Assembly: GCA_008692225.1 (NCBI GenBank)
Contig: VICG01000002.1
Location: 2,787,001-2,851,000 of the forward strand
DNA from: Monilinia fructicola
Lineage: Eukaryota > Ascomycota > Leotiomycetes > Helotiales > Sclerotiniaceae
DNA length: 64,000 bases
Direction: 5' to 3'
The translations under genes were made by a program, and so were the position numbers. How positions within the stretch are numbered: the stretch's first letter is position 1; each line of letters begins with the position of its first letter. Positions 12,777 to 24,183 of the stretch are shown here, in pieces. The notes beneath the pieces were generated by a model. It ran no database searches. It was given only the letters and a program-made list of their open reading frames with translations, and had not been told where the DNA came from.

Positions 12777-13857
12777 TTGATGATGATTGCTCAACGTGAT
12801 GGCGTCCCCAAGGCCCAACTGCATTACCAAATCTGGATATCCGATGAAAATCCGAACAAACGGCATGAGAAAGATTTCTCAGTCTCCGTCAAGTTATTTC
12901 CGTCAGGTTTCCCGGTCGACAAGTAGGTTGGTGGTTGGTTCTTCCCCGTCTTGTCTTCTTGTGGAACTGCCTACTCTGTAGTTAGTGGATACGATCGTAA
13001 TTACATATTATTGTAATTAAAGAAACAGGCTTGAGTGCAGTAAGTCCTCTCAGTAGACTGAGTAGAGACTTTTATGGTGACCCCGGCTCGAGGTTGATGA
13101 TAATACATACATACCTAGTACTTACTAACCACTAGGGTGCCTACAATGAATTTATCTGGATAGATCGCCTAATCAATAAATACTATGAATGAATGAAGGG
13201 GCAGTGAGTGTCATCAATCATCAGTATCACAACCATCACTCACGACTGTAGATTTATATTGTAGAATGCATATCTAAATAGCTATCTAGGTCTACGATTA
13301 ATGGAAGGGTATTAGGTAGGAAGTGTCATTTGGATTTTTTTTACTTTCTCTTCTTTGCTTCTTTTCCCTTTCATTCCGTTTTTTCGTGCAATGTACTCTT
13401 TTTCTACTTTTCTCACTCTCATGTCATCCATCCGTCCACATTCCTCATTTTCCTTTCAAGCAAGAATCAAGAAAAAAGATTGCGGGGAAGCGAACGTCGA
13501 ATTGCGGGTTTGGCTGCAGCTGGAAGTTCCAGCCTCGGTTTACTTTCCCCATTGATTTCACATGTCAACAAATCATCATAATCATCGCATCTCGGAATAG
13601 CAATCATATCAAGTACAATATCATCAAAATACACCTGGGCACAGGATACATGTTCTTGATCATCTCTGGATTTATGTGAGACAACTGTAGCTTCGCTGGA
13701 TGATCAGCGCTGGATCCTACCATTGAAACCTCTCGCGGAATGCGACACCCTCAGAACAACACATACCTGACCTTAAAAACGAGGAGGTGAAGTCCATGTA
13801 GTGCGCATTAGATATCGCAGGGTCTGGAATACTCTCAAAAGACGAAGAGACAGAAAG

Positions 13858-16537
13858 ATGGCTGCGCAGTCGACGCTACGGTATTCCGATCCCATCGGCG
13901 CCCTTTACCAGAGATATGCGAATCTCATCCGTGATCGAATCAAGGGCGCATCAAAGATAACAAAGCTCCTAGGAACATTATTCCTTACCCTATCAATCAT
14001 ATGCGGAGGCACTTTCGGGCATCAGTGGTGGCAGAGAAGGGCAGCGGAAAAAGAAACAGGGCAAGAGACTACACCGGCGGAATTCTGGATTGAAGAATAA
14101 GGATGGATCGAGGGTGGTATTCGTACCATACAAAGATACAACCTCCAAAGTCACCATATATCCCACCAAGCCCATGACTTTCGATGCTCATAGAAGACTC
14201 TTCCTGAATCCGCCCCGAGCTTCCGGGCTTACGGATGGTCAGCAAAACCCGCAGGTTCCACCTCCGCAAACGAAGCCGGGCTTGAATTTGGCGTTCTTAC
14301 ATCAGTTTCCTCAGTCTTTTGAGTATAAATGATACCAAGATGGTCAAGTAAGGAAACTGGTCTACTTCTTAGTCATGGCATCCTTCTTGATGCTCCGAAC
14401 CTATTTGTCTTTGGTTGTCGCACGGCTGGATGGTGAAATTGTTCGAGATCTGGTTGCAGGTAATGGAAAAAGCATTCAGTTGGGGCATCATAAAGGTAAG
14501 AACATCAGATTCTGATGGTTACATCTATCAGTAATATCTGTTCTATCTTCAATGTATCTGATACATCTATCAACCTAATCATACTGCATTTCATTTCTCT
14601 TGAATCAATATTGCTACTCATTTTCAAATGGCTGACTGTAGAAAAGTGGTGTGGGATTGGAGGCTTTGCTTCTTACACAAATGCTATGATCAAGTTCCTC
14701 CAATCAAAAGTTTCAATTGCCTTCCGAACACGACTGACTCGATACATTCACGATTTGTATCTCAACGATAACCTCAATTACTACAAACTGTCCAATCTTG
14801 ATGGTGGCGTTGGGCAAGGTGCAGATCAATTTATCACCCAAGATCTTTACCCTCTTCTGTGCATCTGCTGCGAGTCTATATTCGTCATTGGGCAAACCCT
14901 TTGTCGACCTTTGTGTCTTCAACTACCAACTGTACCGATCTCTTGGGCCTTTGGCATTGACTGGCTTGGGGGCAAATTACTTTTTGACAGCCTCAATTCT
15001 ACGAAGGCTTTCACCACCATTTGGAAAATTGAAGGCTGTTGAAGGGCGCAAAGAAAGGAGATTTCCGGGGGTCTTCATGCTCGCCTCATCGCAAACGCAG
15101 AAGAGGTGGCATTCTATGGAGGGGCTAACATGGAGAAGAACTTCTTGGATAAAGAATTCCGAAGTCTCAAAAAATGGATGGAAGGGATATACACTCTCAA
15201 GATCCGCTACAACATACTTGAAGACTTTTGTTCTCAAATATACAGCTGGAGTGCGTATGGCTACCTCCTAAGCTCATTGCCAATATTCCTCCCCGCATGG
15301 GGTGGCCTTGGTGGAGTTCAGGAATTGGCGGATATTTCTGTCGTTGGTGGTCGAGAAAGGGGTCGCATGAAGGAGTTCATTACAAACAAGAGACTCATGT
15401 TATCGTTAGCCGATGCTGGTGGTCGTATGATGTATTCAATCAAGGATCTCTCTGAATTGGCGGGATATACCAGTCGAGTCTACACACTGATATCAACTCT
15501 TCACCGAGTTCATGCAAACGCATACTTTCCTCCACGAACCGGTCATTCCGAACTTTTCTCGCTAGCAGACGTACAGGGTACAACACAAAAGGGATTTGAC
15601 GGTGTGCGTTTGGAAAATGTACCGGTTGTCGCTCCCTCTGTATATCCACATGGCGGAGAAGAACTAATTGATTCCCTCTCCATGGTCGTTCACTCTGGAG
15701 AACACTTACTTGTAAGACCACATATACCCCACTCTGGCATCGCTAGTACTAACAATTCAGATCTCCGGCTCGAACGGCGTAGGGAAAAGTGCCATTGCCC
15801 GCGTCGTCGCAGGTCTTTGGCCTGTCTACCGAGGCCTCGTTTCCCGAGCCCGCACAACCGGCACCGATGGAATAATGTTTCTGCCCCAGCGTCCCTACCT
15901 CAGCATCGGCACTCTACGCGATCAAGTCATCTACCCCGATGGCGAACTCGAAATGCGCTCCAAAGGCCGCCGCGATCTCGAGCTAAAGCGCATCCTCGAA
16001 GAAGCGCGTCTGGGTTACCTTCCTGATCGAGAGGGCGGATGGGATACCAGGAAAGAATGGAAAGATGTCCTAAGCGGAGGCGAAAAACAACGCATGGCCA
16101 TCGCAAGATTGTTGTATCATGAACCCAGGTACGCATTCATAGACGAAGGCACCAGTGCCGTCTCAAGCGACGTCGAGGGACTACTTTACGAAACGTGCAA
16201 GGAAAAAGGCATTACACTCATCACCATCTCCACAAGAGCAAGCTTAAAGAGATATCATACTTTTAACCTGACCCTAGGACTCGGAGACGACGGCGCAGAG
16301 TGGGAATATGAAAGGATCGGAACGGAGCGGGAGAAGATGGGCGTAGAGAAAGAATTGCAGGAGTTGCGGGAGCGGATGGAGATGGAGGGCACTTGGGAGG
16401 AGCGGCGCAAAAAGATTGATGAGGAGTTGGAAGAAGTTTGGGTCGAGGGCGGCGAGCGGTTGGCGGAACCGGCGCATATCAATGGCAATGGGGAGGGTGA
16501 GATTGATGGCCATGCGAAAGTCGACGTAGAAACGTAG
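13858..16537 (+). CDS. pxa2: Peroxisomal long-chain fatty acid ABC half-transporter (ABCD family, Pxa2-like), frame broken in N-terminal half
   Basis: Half-size ABCD transporter; with a partner it imports long-chain acyl-CoA into peroxisomes for beta-oxidation. Visible in order: MAAQSTLRY start, one N-terminal membrane segment, RLFLNPPRASGL, LRTYLSLVVARLDGEIVRDL (the ABCD EAA-like region), RLTRYIHDLYL, LSPPFGKLKAVEGRKE, NAEEVAFYGG, then the nucleotide-binding domain with Walker A GSNGVGKS, signature LSGGEKQR and Walker B YAFIDEGTSA. Introns are 14496-14646 (AAAAG acceptor; CTGTAG at 14641 would break frame) and 15712-15760. The first half has at least eight single-base insertions, each duplicating a neighbour: 14059-14061, 14309, 14327, 14382, 14467, 14846, 15054, 15067, plus three more bases near 15226-15244. 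From about 15106 to the stop the frame is clean. Family certain; integrity doubtful. Confidence 0.88.
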
Positions 16538-17393
16538 GCTCTCCATAGAAATCCAGCGCATCAAGCGCAAACCCCGAATCAATGCATTTAGAATGAGAGA
16601 ACTCCCCGGTACCATGTATGTCTTGTGAAGTTCGTCAAACAGGCATGCATACGTGACACGAAGGCAGGAAACACATCATCATCATCATCATCAAGAGTCA
16701 AAAGTCAAAAGCCAAATCCCCATCCATACACGCACAAATAAACACTCGCTCTATCTATCTATCTATCTATCTATCCATGTATACATACATCCATAGAATG
16801 AACAACAAACATCAACACAACCACCTTGAAAAATAAAATAAAGCAAAACAAAACAAAGCAGAGCAAAAGAAAAGAAAAGTTCCTTACCCATCAATACAGC
16901 AATAACGACATGGGAAGACGAGGAGGCGTTGTGCAAGAGGGTATTCTGCATTCTGCATTCTCTCTTTTATTTCCTGTACGCTGCGGGCTTGGAGCTTGGA
17001 GCTTGGTACCTGTTGGATCTGGGTTTCAAGAGAAGGAAGGGGTGCAAGACTCGACACTGGTGAGGTTTGTTTGGATGCTGGTTTTGTATGTTGGCTTTGG
17101 GAGTGGGAGGGGGTTGAACTTGGGATTGCGGTGGTGATCCAGATCTGGTGCCTGTGTCGAGAAACTGAGGGGGTGGCTGGTGTGTTGAATTAATGATGCA
17201 GGGAGAACCAAATGTCACAAAGGCTTTATCAACCATTGATCAGAATGTGCACGAAAAAAAACCTTGTCATGTCAATATTGTTATTTGCTACTTGTGATCC
17301 CATTCATTGAGATTAAGCTAAAACACCTCTCCGAGATGCATGGAAAAACACCAATATTTGAACCCCCCAACCCAGACTTATGCCACGAAACAC
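16538..17393. other. Tail-to-tail intergenic region
   Basis: Lies between the stops of the ABC transporter and eL20 genes, so mainly 3' UTRs. It has an ATC run (16676-16692) and a TATC run (16750-16777). The opposed ~100-codon frames at 16826-17236 mirror each other and show no known protein. Confidence 0.6.
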
Positions 17394-18530
17394 TTAGTAG
17401 AAAGTTGATGGTCTCTTTGAGGCGAAGAGGTTGGCGGTCATGGACTTGGAAACACGGTGAGGAAGAGGGAATTTGAGGTCCTTTTCGAGGAGTTGCTTGA
17501 TGTATGGGCGCTTGACGTCTTCGGTCTTCTCGATCTCAACAACCTTGAGGATCTATTTGTGGAATCAGCATGCGATGGTTCGCCTTATGGAATTTGATAT
17601 AAACTTACGTGGATCGACCTGAAACGGGAACGATGTCTGGCAGCCATATCTTGGTACAAAGCCTCAACAGCATCGGTTCTTGACATCTCACGGTACTCCT
17701 TGTACATGTTGTGAGTTCCGGAGCGGGAATCATATCTGATCCAGATACCGAAGTTCTTGACCTTTTGTGGGCGCTTCTCGGAGATCTGTAGAGACAAAAA
17801 AGATTAGGATATCGAAGAATTCCAATATGTTATGATTGTGTAATCGCATACCTCGTTCAAGCTGACGATCTCACCGTTTGCCTTCTTGACCTTTCTCAAC
17901 TTCATCAAGAAGTACCAGAAACGAGACTTTGCAACAACAGTGTTGGGTGCAAAAATTCTCATGCGGTACAACTTTGGGGCTGGGTTTGCCTCGGATGGCA
18001 AATGGCGGCCAATGACCTGGTATTCTCTAAGGCGACCTAAAGGAAAGCAAGTTAGCCTCCAGAACTGCCAACTTTTTATCTCGTGTCCACCCGGCATCAT
18101 AGGTATTCGCAATACATGGCTGGTGTCATAGTAGGTATCATGAAGGATACTGAGATCATGATTGTTGATTTGGTCGTCTATCGGGTCGATTCATCATATT
18201 CCAAAAATGGGAGTTCTCCAAATCATCTCTAGATCAATTCTCATATAATATGAAAACCTGTGCGGAGATGCTTCGCTTTGGAGGTTTTCATCAAGCAATT
18301 CGCAAATTTCCCAGCCCCCACATGTAAAAAACCACCCAGTCGACTCAATTCTCTTCGCTCCCACCGCCGAAACTGAGATCAAATGCTGATTGCTCCCTTG
18401 TGCCAATCATTACGTTGTCGTGAATTGCATTGCGCAGAGAAACGAATTCGTGAGGTGCGCAATTGACTTATCGATTGCTTTCGAGGGTCCGGTCCGGATG
18501 GAAGAATAAAAAAATCTATATCTTACCCAT
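17394..18530 (-). CDS. rpl20: 60S ribosomal protein eL20 (L20/L18a)
   Basis: Structural protein of the large ribosomal subunit. Exons are 18527-18530, 17852-18036, 17609-17785 and 17394-17552: 525 nt for 174 residues, the usual length of eL20. The protein reads [80 protein letters not shown], and ends KRPSTFY. The first exon is only ATGG, spliced at GTAAGA to an acceptor CTTTAG 490 bp away with CTAAC upstream. A long first intron right after the start codon is common in fungal ribosomal protein genes and often affects expression (family knowledge). Confidence 0.96.
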
Positions 18531-19122
18531 CTGGAGGGAATTAGCTGAGCTCGTTGATCTCTTTGCGATAGGGCTTAACGTACTGTGAAATTGTGTGGCC
18601 GTGGTTGTTGTCGTGATTGTCGCTGCAAATTTTGAAATTGATGGCTTCGCTCCTCCCAAATTGAATTTCTCGGTTGAAAATCGAAGCTAAGGGTTTCAAT
18701 TTTTGGCAGCCCTAGGAATTCGTACCTTACTTCTTTGGGACTGGCACCTTGTCGACCACGGGAAATATGGGACCAGGTGTGTCATCATCACGTTACTGTT
18801 GAGTATTATCAATTCCAAGAGTATCGACCATGGAAAGAGGTGAATGATGAATGATAAATGATGAATGTGATTCTTTGAAAGTTATCTCTCATGACACTGC
18901 CTCACCACCTCAATGACCAGTAATTGTGATAATATACCAACTTGTTTTTCTTCTTAGACTTTTTGAGCCAACTTTATGATACCCTGAGTTTGTGTTTTGA
19001 AGATTTTCTCCTCCTCTCAGCCTCAACCAATAAAGCATCAAAGAGGCCTCTTGTTTGTTACTGTAACATAGCAAAGTCTACAGTTATCTCACAAGAATCG
19101 CGAAATCTTCCAAAAATCCAAG
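18531..19122. other. Divergent promoter region between eL20 and the Csn12-like gene
   Basis: The 592 bp between two start codons in opposite directions must contain both promoters. Near 18841-18870 there are short GATGAATGAT-type repeats. No ORF is supported. Confidence 0.6.
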
Positions 19123-20841
19123 ATGGATGCTTTTCTGCATGAGTTCAAGGCGGCCTATAACGAGGGAAATGGCTATAATCTATCCATGACTCTCTACCCT
19201 GTCGCCCCTTCCACGGCTCCTAACAGACTTCGAGCATTCCATCAAAGTACAAATTATGAACATGTCAAAAAGGATCTTGAATATAGACTCCTCTACGATG
19301 ATAGATCTCCGCTGAATTGTCCTGTCGAAGAAGCCAGAGCATGGGTGGACGTTTACTGCGCGTTTTGGAAGTTTGTTGGTCTGATGATCAAGGCAGAGAA
19401 TGCTCCCGAAGATAACTCAAAGGTGTGTTATTTGAAATTTACAATGGAGTAGGGCGCCATATGTCAACCAAAATTTGTTCAAAAGCGCTGGTGGAAACAC
19501 GTGATGGACTTGTTTGCGAATCATTTCCCCGATTGTTTCCCGTCTTTCTATCTCCACAGCCAAAAGAATCAGCTAACAAAAGCTTAGGACGCGTGGACGA
19601 AGGTATATGAATCGTGGAAAGACGTCACAAATACCCTTCATCGTGGTTATAGCGCCTGCGGATTCGAAGCTTGGACAGTACCATGCTTATACGTAGCTGG
19701 CAAATATTTGCGAATCTTTGCTATTAAAGCCGATGAGGCAAAAGGCAATGTAATGAATGCAGCTATGATATATCAAGATGATATGAATCCCGAGTCGGAG
19801 AAAAATGAGAAGCTCGAAGATGCTGCTCGACAACTCAACCGCATATTCACCCTGTGTCTCAGCGACCGAGCATCCCTCGAGGAATCTAGAAAATGGGCTA
19901 CTTACAATATAATCAACTTATTGTTCAAAAACGTATTTCAAATTGAACTCGATCGGGTTATCAAGAAATATTCTCAACGCTATTCAAGCGTATAGAGGTG
20001 ATATGCCTAGCCTTGAATCTTTCCCGATGTCTCATCAAGTGACGTTCAAATATTATTGTGGAGTCATATACTTTCTTGAGGAACATTACGAAGAAGTGGG
20101 TTACCCATAAGTACTCTTGGTGCGGTACTGACAAACTTCCTTAGGCAGAGAAGTATCTCACCGAAGCATGGAAACTATGTCACAAGAGTGCTATCAAGAA
20201 CAAAGAGTATGTTCGAATTGAACCTCCCAATACTGAAACAACTACTGACTACAAGGGCCAGACTCATCCTCACCTATCTAATTCCCTGTCATCTCTTGAC
20301 AACTCACACCCTTCCCACACCTGCTCTCCTGCAACCTTACCCCAAACTCCAAAAGCTCTTCGCTCCTCTTTCCCGCTGTATTAAAAAGGGCGACCTCGCC
20401 GGGTTTGATGCTGCACTCTTAGCCGGCGAGAATGAATTTGTCAAACGCCGCATCTACCTCACCCTAGAACGTGGTCGCGATATCGCCTTGCGCAATCTCC
20501 TACGCAAAGTGTTTATCGCGGGTGGATTTGAAGAGACCAAGGAACCTACTGCTTGCGCCAGTAAGAAAGACAAGGATCCCAGTTGCAGAATTCGCCGCTG
20601 CTATTAGTATTGGGAGTAAGGAGACCATGGAAAATGATGAAGTGGAATGTTTGCTTGCAAATATGATTTATAAGGTATGTTGAATATTTTTTTTTTCAGT
20701 CGCTGCAGGATTTTTGCCTTCAGGATGAGTCAAAACTTGCTAATAGTTACTCTTCAGAGCTTGATGAAAGGTTACATATCACGGGAACGTGGTATCGTGG
20801 TGTTGAGTAAGGGTGGCGCATTTCCTGGGACAGGTGTTTAA
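19123..20841 (+). CDS. csn12: Csn12-like PCI-domain protein (Csn12/Thp3 family)
   Basis: In yeast, Csn12 works with Thp3 and Sem1 in transcription-coupled mRNA processing and is linked to the COP9 signalosome. Exons are 19123-19422, 19588-20095, 20145-20206, 20262-20674 and 20758-20841. Recognisable parts: [75 protein letters not shown], then the PCI region [51 protein letters not shown], and the C-terminus [20 protein letters not shown]. Two breaks interrupt the frame: an extra A in the run at 19927-19931 (needed to join FK to [15 protein letters not shown]) and one extra base near 20541-20548. Splice sites are otherwise clean, with CTAAC branch sites. Product call firm. Confidence 0.88.
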
Positions 20842-23229
20842 TGGTAAATTTTACAATACTATGGAGTATATCTACAATATTTATTTACGGGGTACATGTG
20901 CCAGGGTGTATGAATTATCTTTATTTGGCGACATTCGCAACATTTTGGTTCCAAGATTGGTACCGAGGCCATTTGCCTCCTAGGCAACATTCGCCTCACA
21001 TGAACTATATTCGGACCAATATGCATTCTCTCTATATTGGATTCGTATTCATCTTATTGGTTGATTTCCAGATGAAAATCTTTCACCTCAACTATGTACA
21101 TTATAATAGAATGGTTATAGATGGTAGCTCCATTGAAATCATACCAACCAGATGAATGCATATTCTGTCGCTCTCATACATACACATACCTTGATATAAA
21201 ACCTGCCCCCCCAGTGTCTCAGCATTTTCCCCCCTTCACGGTGATACAACCCTTTCAAATGATTATGCCAGTCAATGATAGCATCTCCATTTGGTAACAC
21301 CCGCCTCACTTTTTTATCAAGTATAGTCTATGGATATTTAGTGTCACCGAAACATTTCAACTAGCTCGCTTGAGTCCTCGTATGGATGGGTAGCATAGTA
21401 CTACGGCAATACACCATCCCATATCTTATATGCGCATGCATCCTATTTTTATTCCAAACGACGCTTTTCCTATTCAACCCACATCTCCATCTCACGCTTC
21501 ACATCACGAACCCCATGAGTACTAGGTACCCATTCGTGATCATTCGCATCACCAAAAGCACATGATACTTCTAAACAAATCTTTTCCATACAAACTCTTT
21601 CCTCACTACATTGCAGCATATGCCCTGATGTTGAAGTTCATATACGGATTAATGTGACGATAAACCAATAAAACAAACCAATAGCACACCGCTATCGAAT
21701 CACGCCTTGCTATTAATCTCACATCTCCCCTCCCCCGTAAATCTCTTCCCCGCGTCCCAATCCACACACACCAAAGTGCTCCCAAACAAATCCATGACTC
21801 ACCCGACTCACCTTCCCAATATCCCAAACCACCCAAGAAGCCATCACCCGGCCTCACTCTCCCGCAATCCACATCGCTCCCACAGATCACCCACTCTCGA
21901 TTTCTCCGGGCCTTTCCCTATCCAGGGTGCCATTTCCGCACCAGCCACCACCACCCCATTACCTCTTACTGGATGGCTTTCCCGCAGACAATCTAACTGG
22001 GAATCATCCCGCGGCACCATGCTATCAAATGGCCGCGCTCACCATCCCATCACTCGCCCAATCACCGGGTCCGTAGGGCGCCGAGGCATCACGGGGGACC
22101 TCACGCACGATGCCGCCGAGGGCAGGAAAACGCACTGGGGAGGAACATCATCATCTTTACATATCTGGCACCCGGAGGCGCGTGGGAATGCCGTTAACGT
22201 TCTTGAAATGCTCGGCGTCGCGGGCTGTGCTTCTCGCGCTGTTTCAGGAGGTGCGGCCGGTGGGTCTCGGTGCGGCGATGGAGGCCTGGGAGCGTGCGGG
22301 CCGGTTGTGGATTCGGGGGGGGGGCATCGTTGCGGGAGACTCGAGTGTTGTTTGGCGTGGGTTTCGCGTTTCGCGTTCCGCATGCTGGGTGTTTGGGTGC
22401 GCTCCCGCCTCGGTTGGGTGCGGGGCCAAGATGATGTGGACGATGGAGTTGGGGAAGAGGTTTCTTCGGGGGGTGGACGTAACACAATAGAAGGCCACGG
22501 GGCATCGCAAGCATAATGACAGAGGAGAGCATGAACGAGACGCAACAGGGCGAGAGGGGGGATTGGGGGGCGGGGAAATGGACACGGGAAGATCAGGAGC
22601 ACATGTGAATACGACGAAGGAACAAAGAATACGCTGCTGCCTTCATTTCGGGGAGCGACGCATCGATCCGTGCAATTTTGCCACCCGTGCTCCTCGCATC
22701 CCTCGTACCATCGCGTGGATAACGCAACGCCCGCCCCTGGCGTTGAAGGAAACAAGGAAACAAGGAATAAGCAGAAGGGGAAAAACAGGTCGTCGAAAGA
22801 GCCGACGCAAGAATCATAATTATACATGTGGACGGCTCTGCCCCGTGGCCGTCCGCTCATGCCGTCGTGCCGGCATCTGGTAAGGATCCCAAGATAAGGA
22901 TCACGCTGAGGAAGGCCCAAGGAAATTTAGAAGCCAAAGATAAAGAGAAGGGATAACGCCGGTGGTATCAAAATCAATCGCGTTCGTCTTTCGTCGTGGA
23001 AAGGTAAGGAGGCTGCGCTCATACGCTTGGCTCGAAGGTGAAGTGAAGGGAAAGTGAAGTTGGCGAGGCAAAACGATTTTCAGCAGAAGCGCCGTGAAGG
23101 GAGAGTATTGTGGCATGGAACGAAGCTCGGAAGGATTGAGCCGGGATTCGACGAGAGGTTCGTCGTCTCTCGTTCGCCAATCAGTGAGTTCTGACGCTTC
23201 GTGGAGACGCTCTATCATCGATAACATAA
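20842..23229. other. Intergenic 2.4 kb with a GC-rich centre
   Basis: 20842-21700 is AT-rich and includes the csn12 3' UTR. About 21.75-22.9 kb is strikingly GC-rich and open on both strands: a 269-codon frame on plus (21707-22516) and a 293-codon frame on minus (22039-22920). Both are low complexity (Pro/Ser/Arg/Gly), with no domain I recognise, so I call neither a gene. 22901-23230 may include a further exon of the BTB gene. Confidence 0.5.
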
Positions 23230-24183
23230 TCAGCACGACGCCTCAACACACAGCACGGGACAAATACGTAAATAGAGACACGCACGCAGCAACATCATCA
23301 TGTGATTAGCCAGGGCGACAAACAGATCAAAGAACAACGGGGAACCGCCTTGCATCATCTCAAGCTGCATGGTGCCACTTCGTTTGAACGTGCCTCGGCT
23401 CCTGATGATGAGCGCGAGGTAATGCGCTCGGAGCTTCGAGTCGGTATCCGGCGTGTGGGTATAGGCGTAGCGCGCCGATGAGAGAATGGTGCTGCAGCAG
23501 TGCAGGCCCGATTCTGTCCCGCTCGTTAGCGACGACGGCAACAGGATGAGGGGGGCGTGCATACGAAGCCCCTGTTTTCGCAACGCCACGCGTTTCAGCT
23601 CCTCCAGGCCGTATTTCTCCGCCGCGCAATAGATCACGGTGTCTTTCAAGAGCTCGCCATCGACGGAATGGTGATGGATGGTCGATTCCCTTTCCTCCCC
23701 ATCGCCGCCCTCCATCTCCACGTGTTTTTCCGCTTGTTGTGCACGAGGCGGGGGTAGTAATCTCCTTTGTAGAGATATTCGAGGACGGATGAGAAGATCT
23801 CGGGTTCCTCGTCGGGGAGGGAGATGCGCTTGTTCGGGAGTTCCATGTACTGGTTTCGACACGCGGATTGGAAGAAGGGCGATAGACAGAGTACCTCTTC
23901 GTGGGCAGCGAATAGACGCTGATCTCGCCCGACGATGATGGTTACGATGGAGGAAGTCAAGGTGCTAGGATAAAGGGTCAGTTATCGTGACGATGGAAGG
24001 GATGTGCACTACGTAGACGTACTTTGGGGAGGAAATTTCTTCGGTCGGAAGTTTACGAGCAGTTCGCTCATGCCGATGCTTGGACACGGCATGCTCTCTA
24101 AATGAAGACTTTCCTTTGTGATGACGACTCTTTGAAAAGCTCTCGGATTGCGATTGCGATTTATTCAAACCCCTGGGAAACAT
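23230..24183 (-). CDS. BTB/POZ domain protein, one frame break
   Basis: BTB proteins dimerise and often recruit Cullin-3 ligases or act in transcription; the role here is unknown. Exons: 24023-24183, 23565-23964, then from 23513 down. The N-terminus (~50 residues) is Ser/Lys/His-rich and basic. The BTB domain follows: SSIVTIIVGRDQRLFAAHEE, VLCLSPFFQSACRNQY, PDEEPEIFSSVLEYLYKGDY, and later LLKDTVIYCAAEKYGLEELK. The C-terminal part includes LRAHYLALIIRSRGTFKRSG. Intron 1 (23965-24022) starts GTACGT; intron 2 (23514-23564) starts GTATGC and restores the frame. The A-run at 23725-23729 is one base out of phase with the next block (MEGGDGEERES). The 3' end is uncertain: the frame stops at 23230, but a GTGCGT donor near 23280 could splice to about 23218 and extend to 22901. 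Confidence 0.8.

Larger units (their letters stand above)
7870..13857. other. Gene-free 6 kb block rich in simple repeats
   Basis: Shared upstream region of two divergent genes (psr1 leftward, pxa2-like rightward). Many short repeats follow each other: GGGAT/GAGAT steps (8255-8295), TTCGC/TTCAC (8580-8620), TAGGT/GAATAG steps (8750-8910), CAAT/CCAT (8955-9017), a 9-bp unit (9609-9789), CTA/CCA triplets (9910-10019), GGTT/GATT (10215-10270), and an 8-bp unit (12685-12776). Open frames up to 125 codons exist but are translations of repeats. No supported coding gene; an unspliced UTR or a non-coding transcript could exist but is not visible. Confidence 0.65.

Noticed and set aside
19423..19587. 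Open stretch with [18 protein letters not shown] text between Csn12 exons
   Set aside because: Flanked by a GTGTGT donor and a GCTAAC...TTAG acceptor, and removal joins EDNSK to DAWTKVYE; treated as intron.
21707..22516. 269-codon plus-strand frame
   Set aside because: Low-complexity, mirrored by a longer frame on the other strand in GC-rich DNA; no recognisable protein. Kept only as a finding.
22039..22920. 293-codon minus-strand frame
   Set aside because: Pro/Arg/Ser-rich with no domain; likely a consequence of GC richness.
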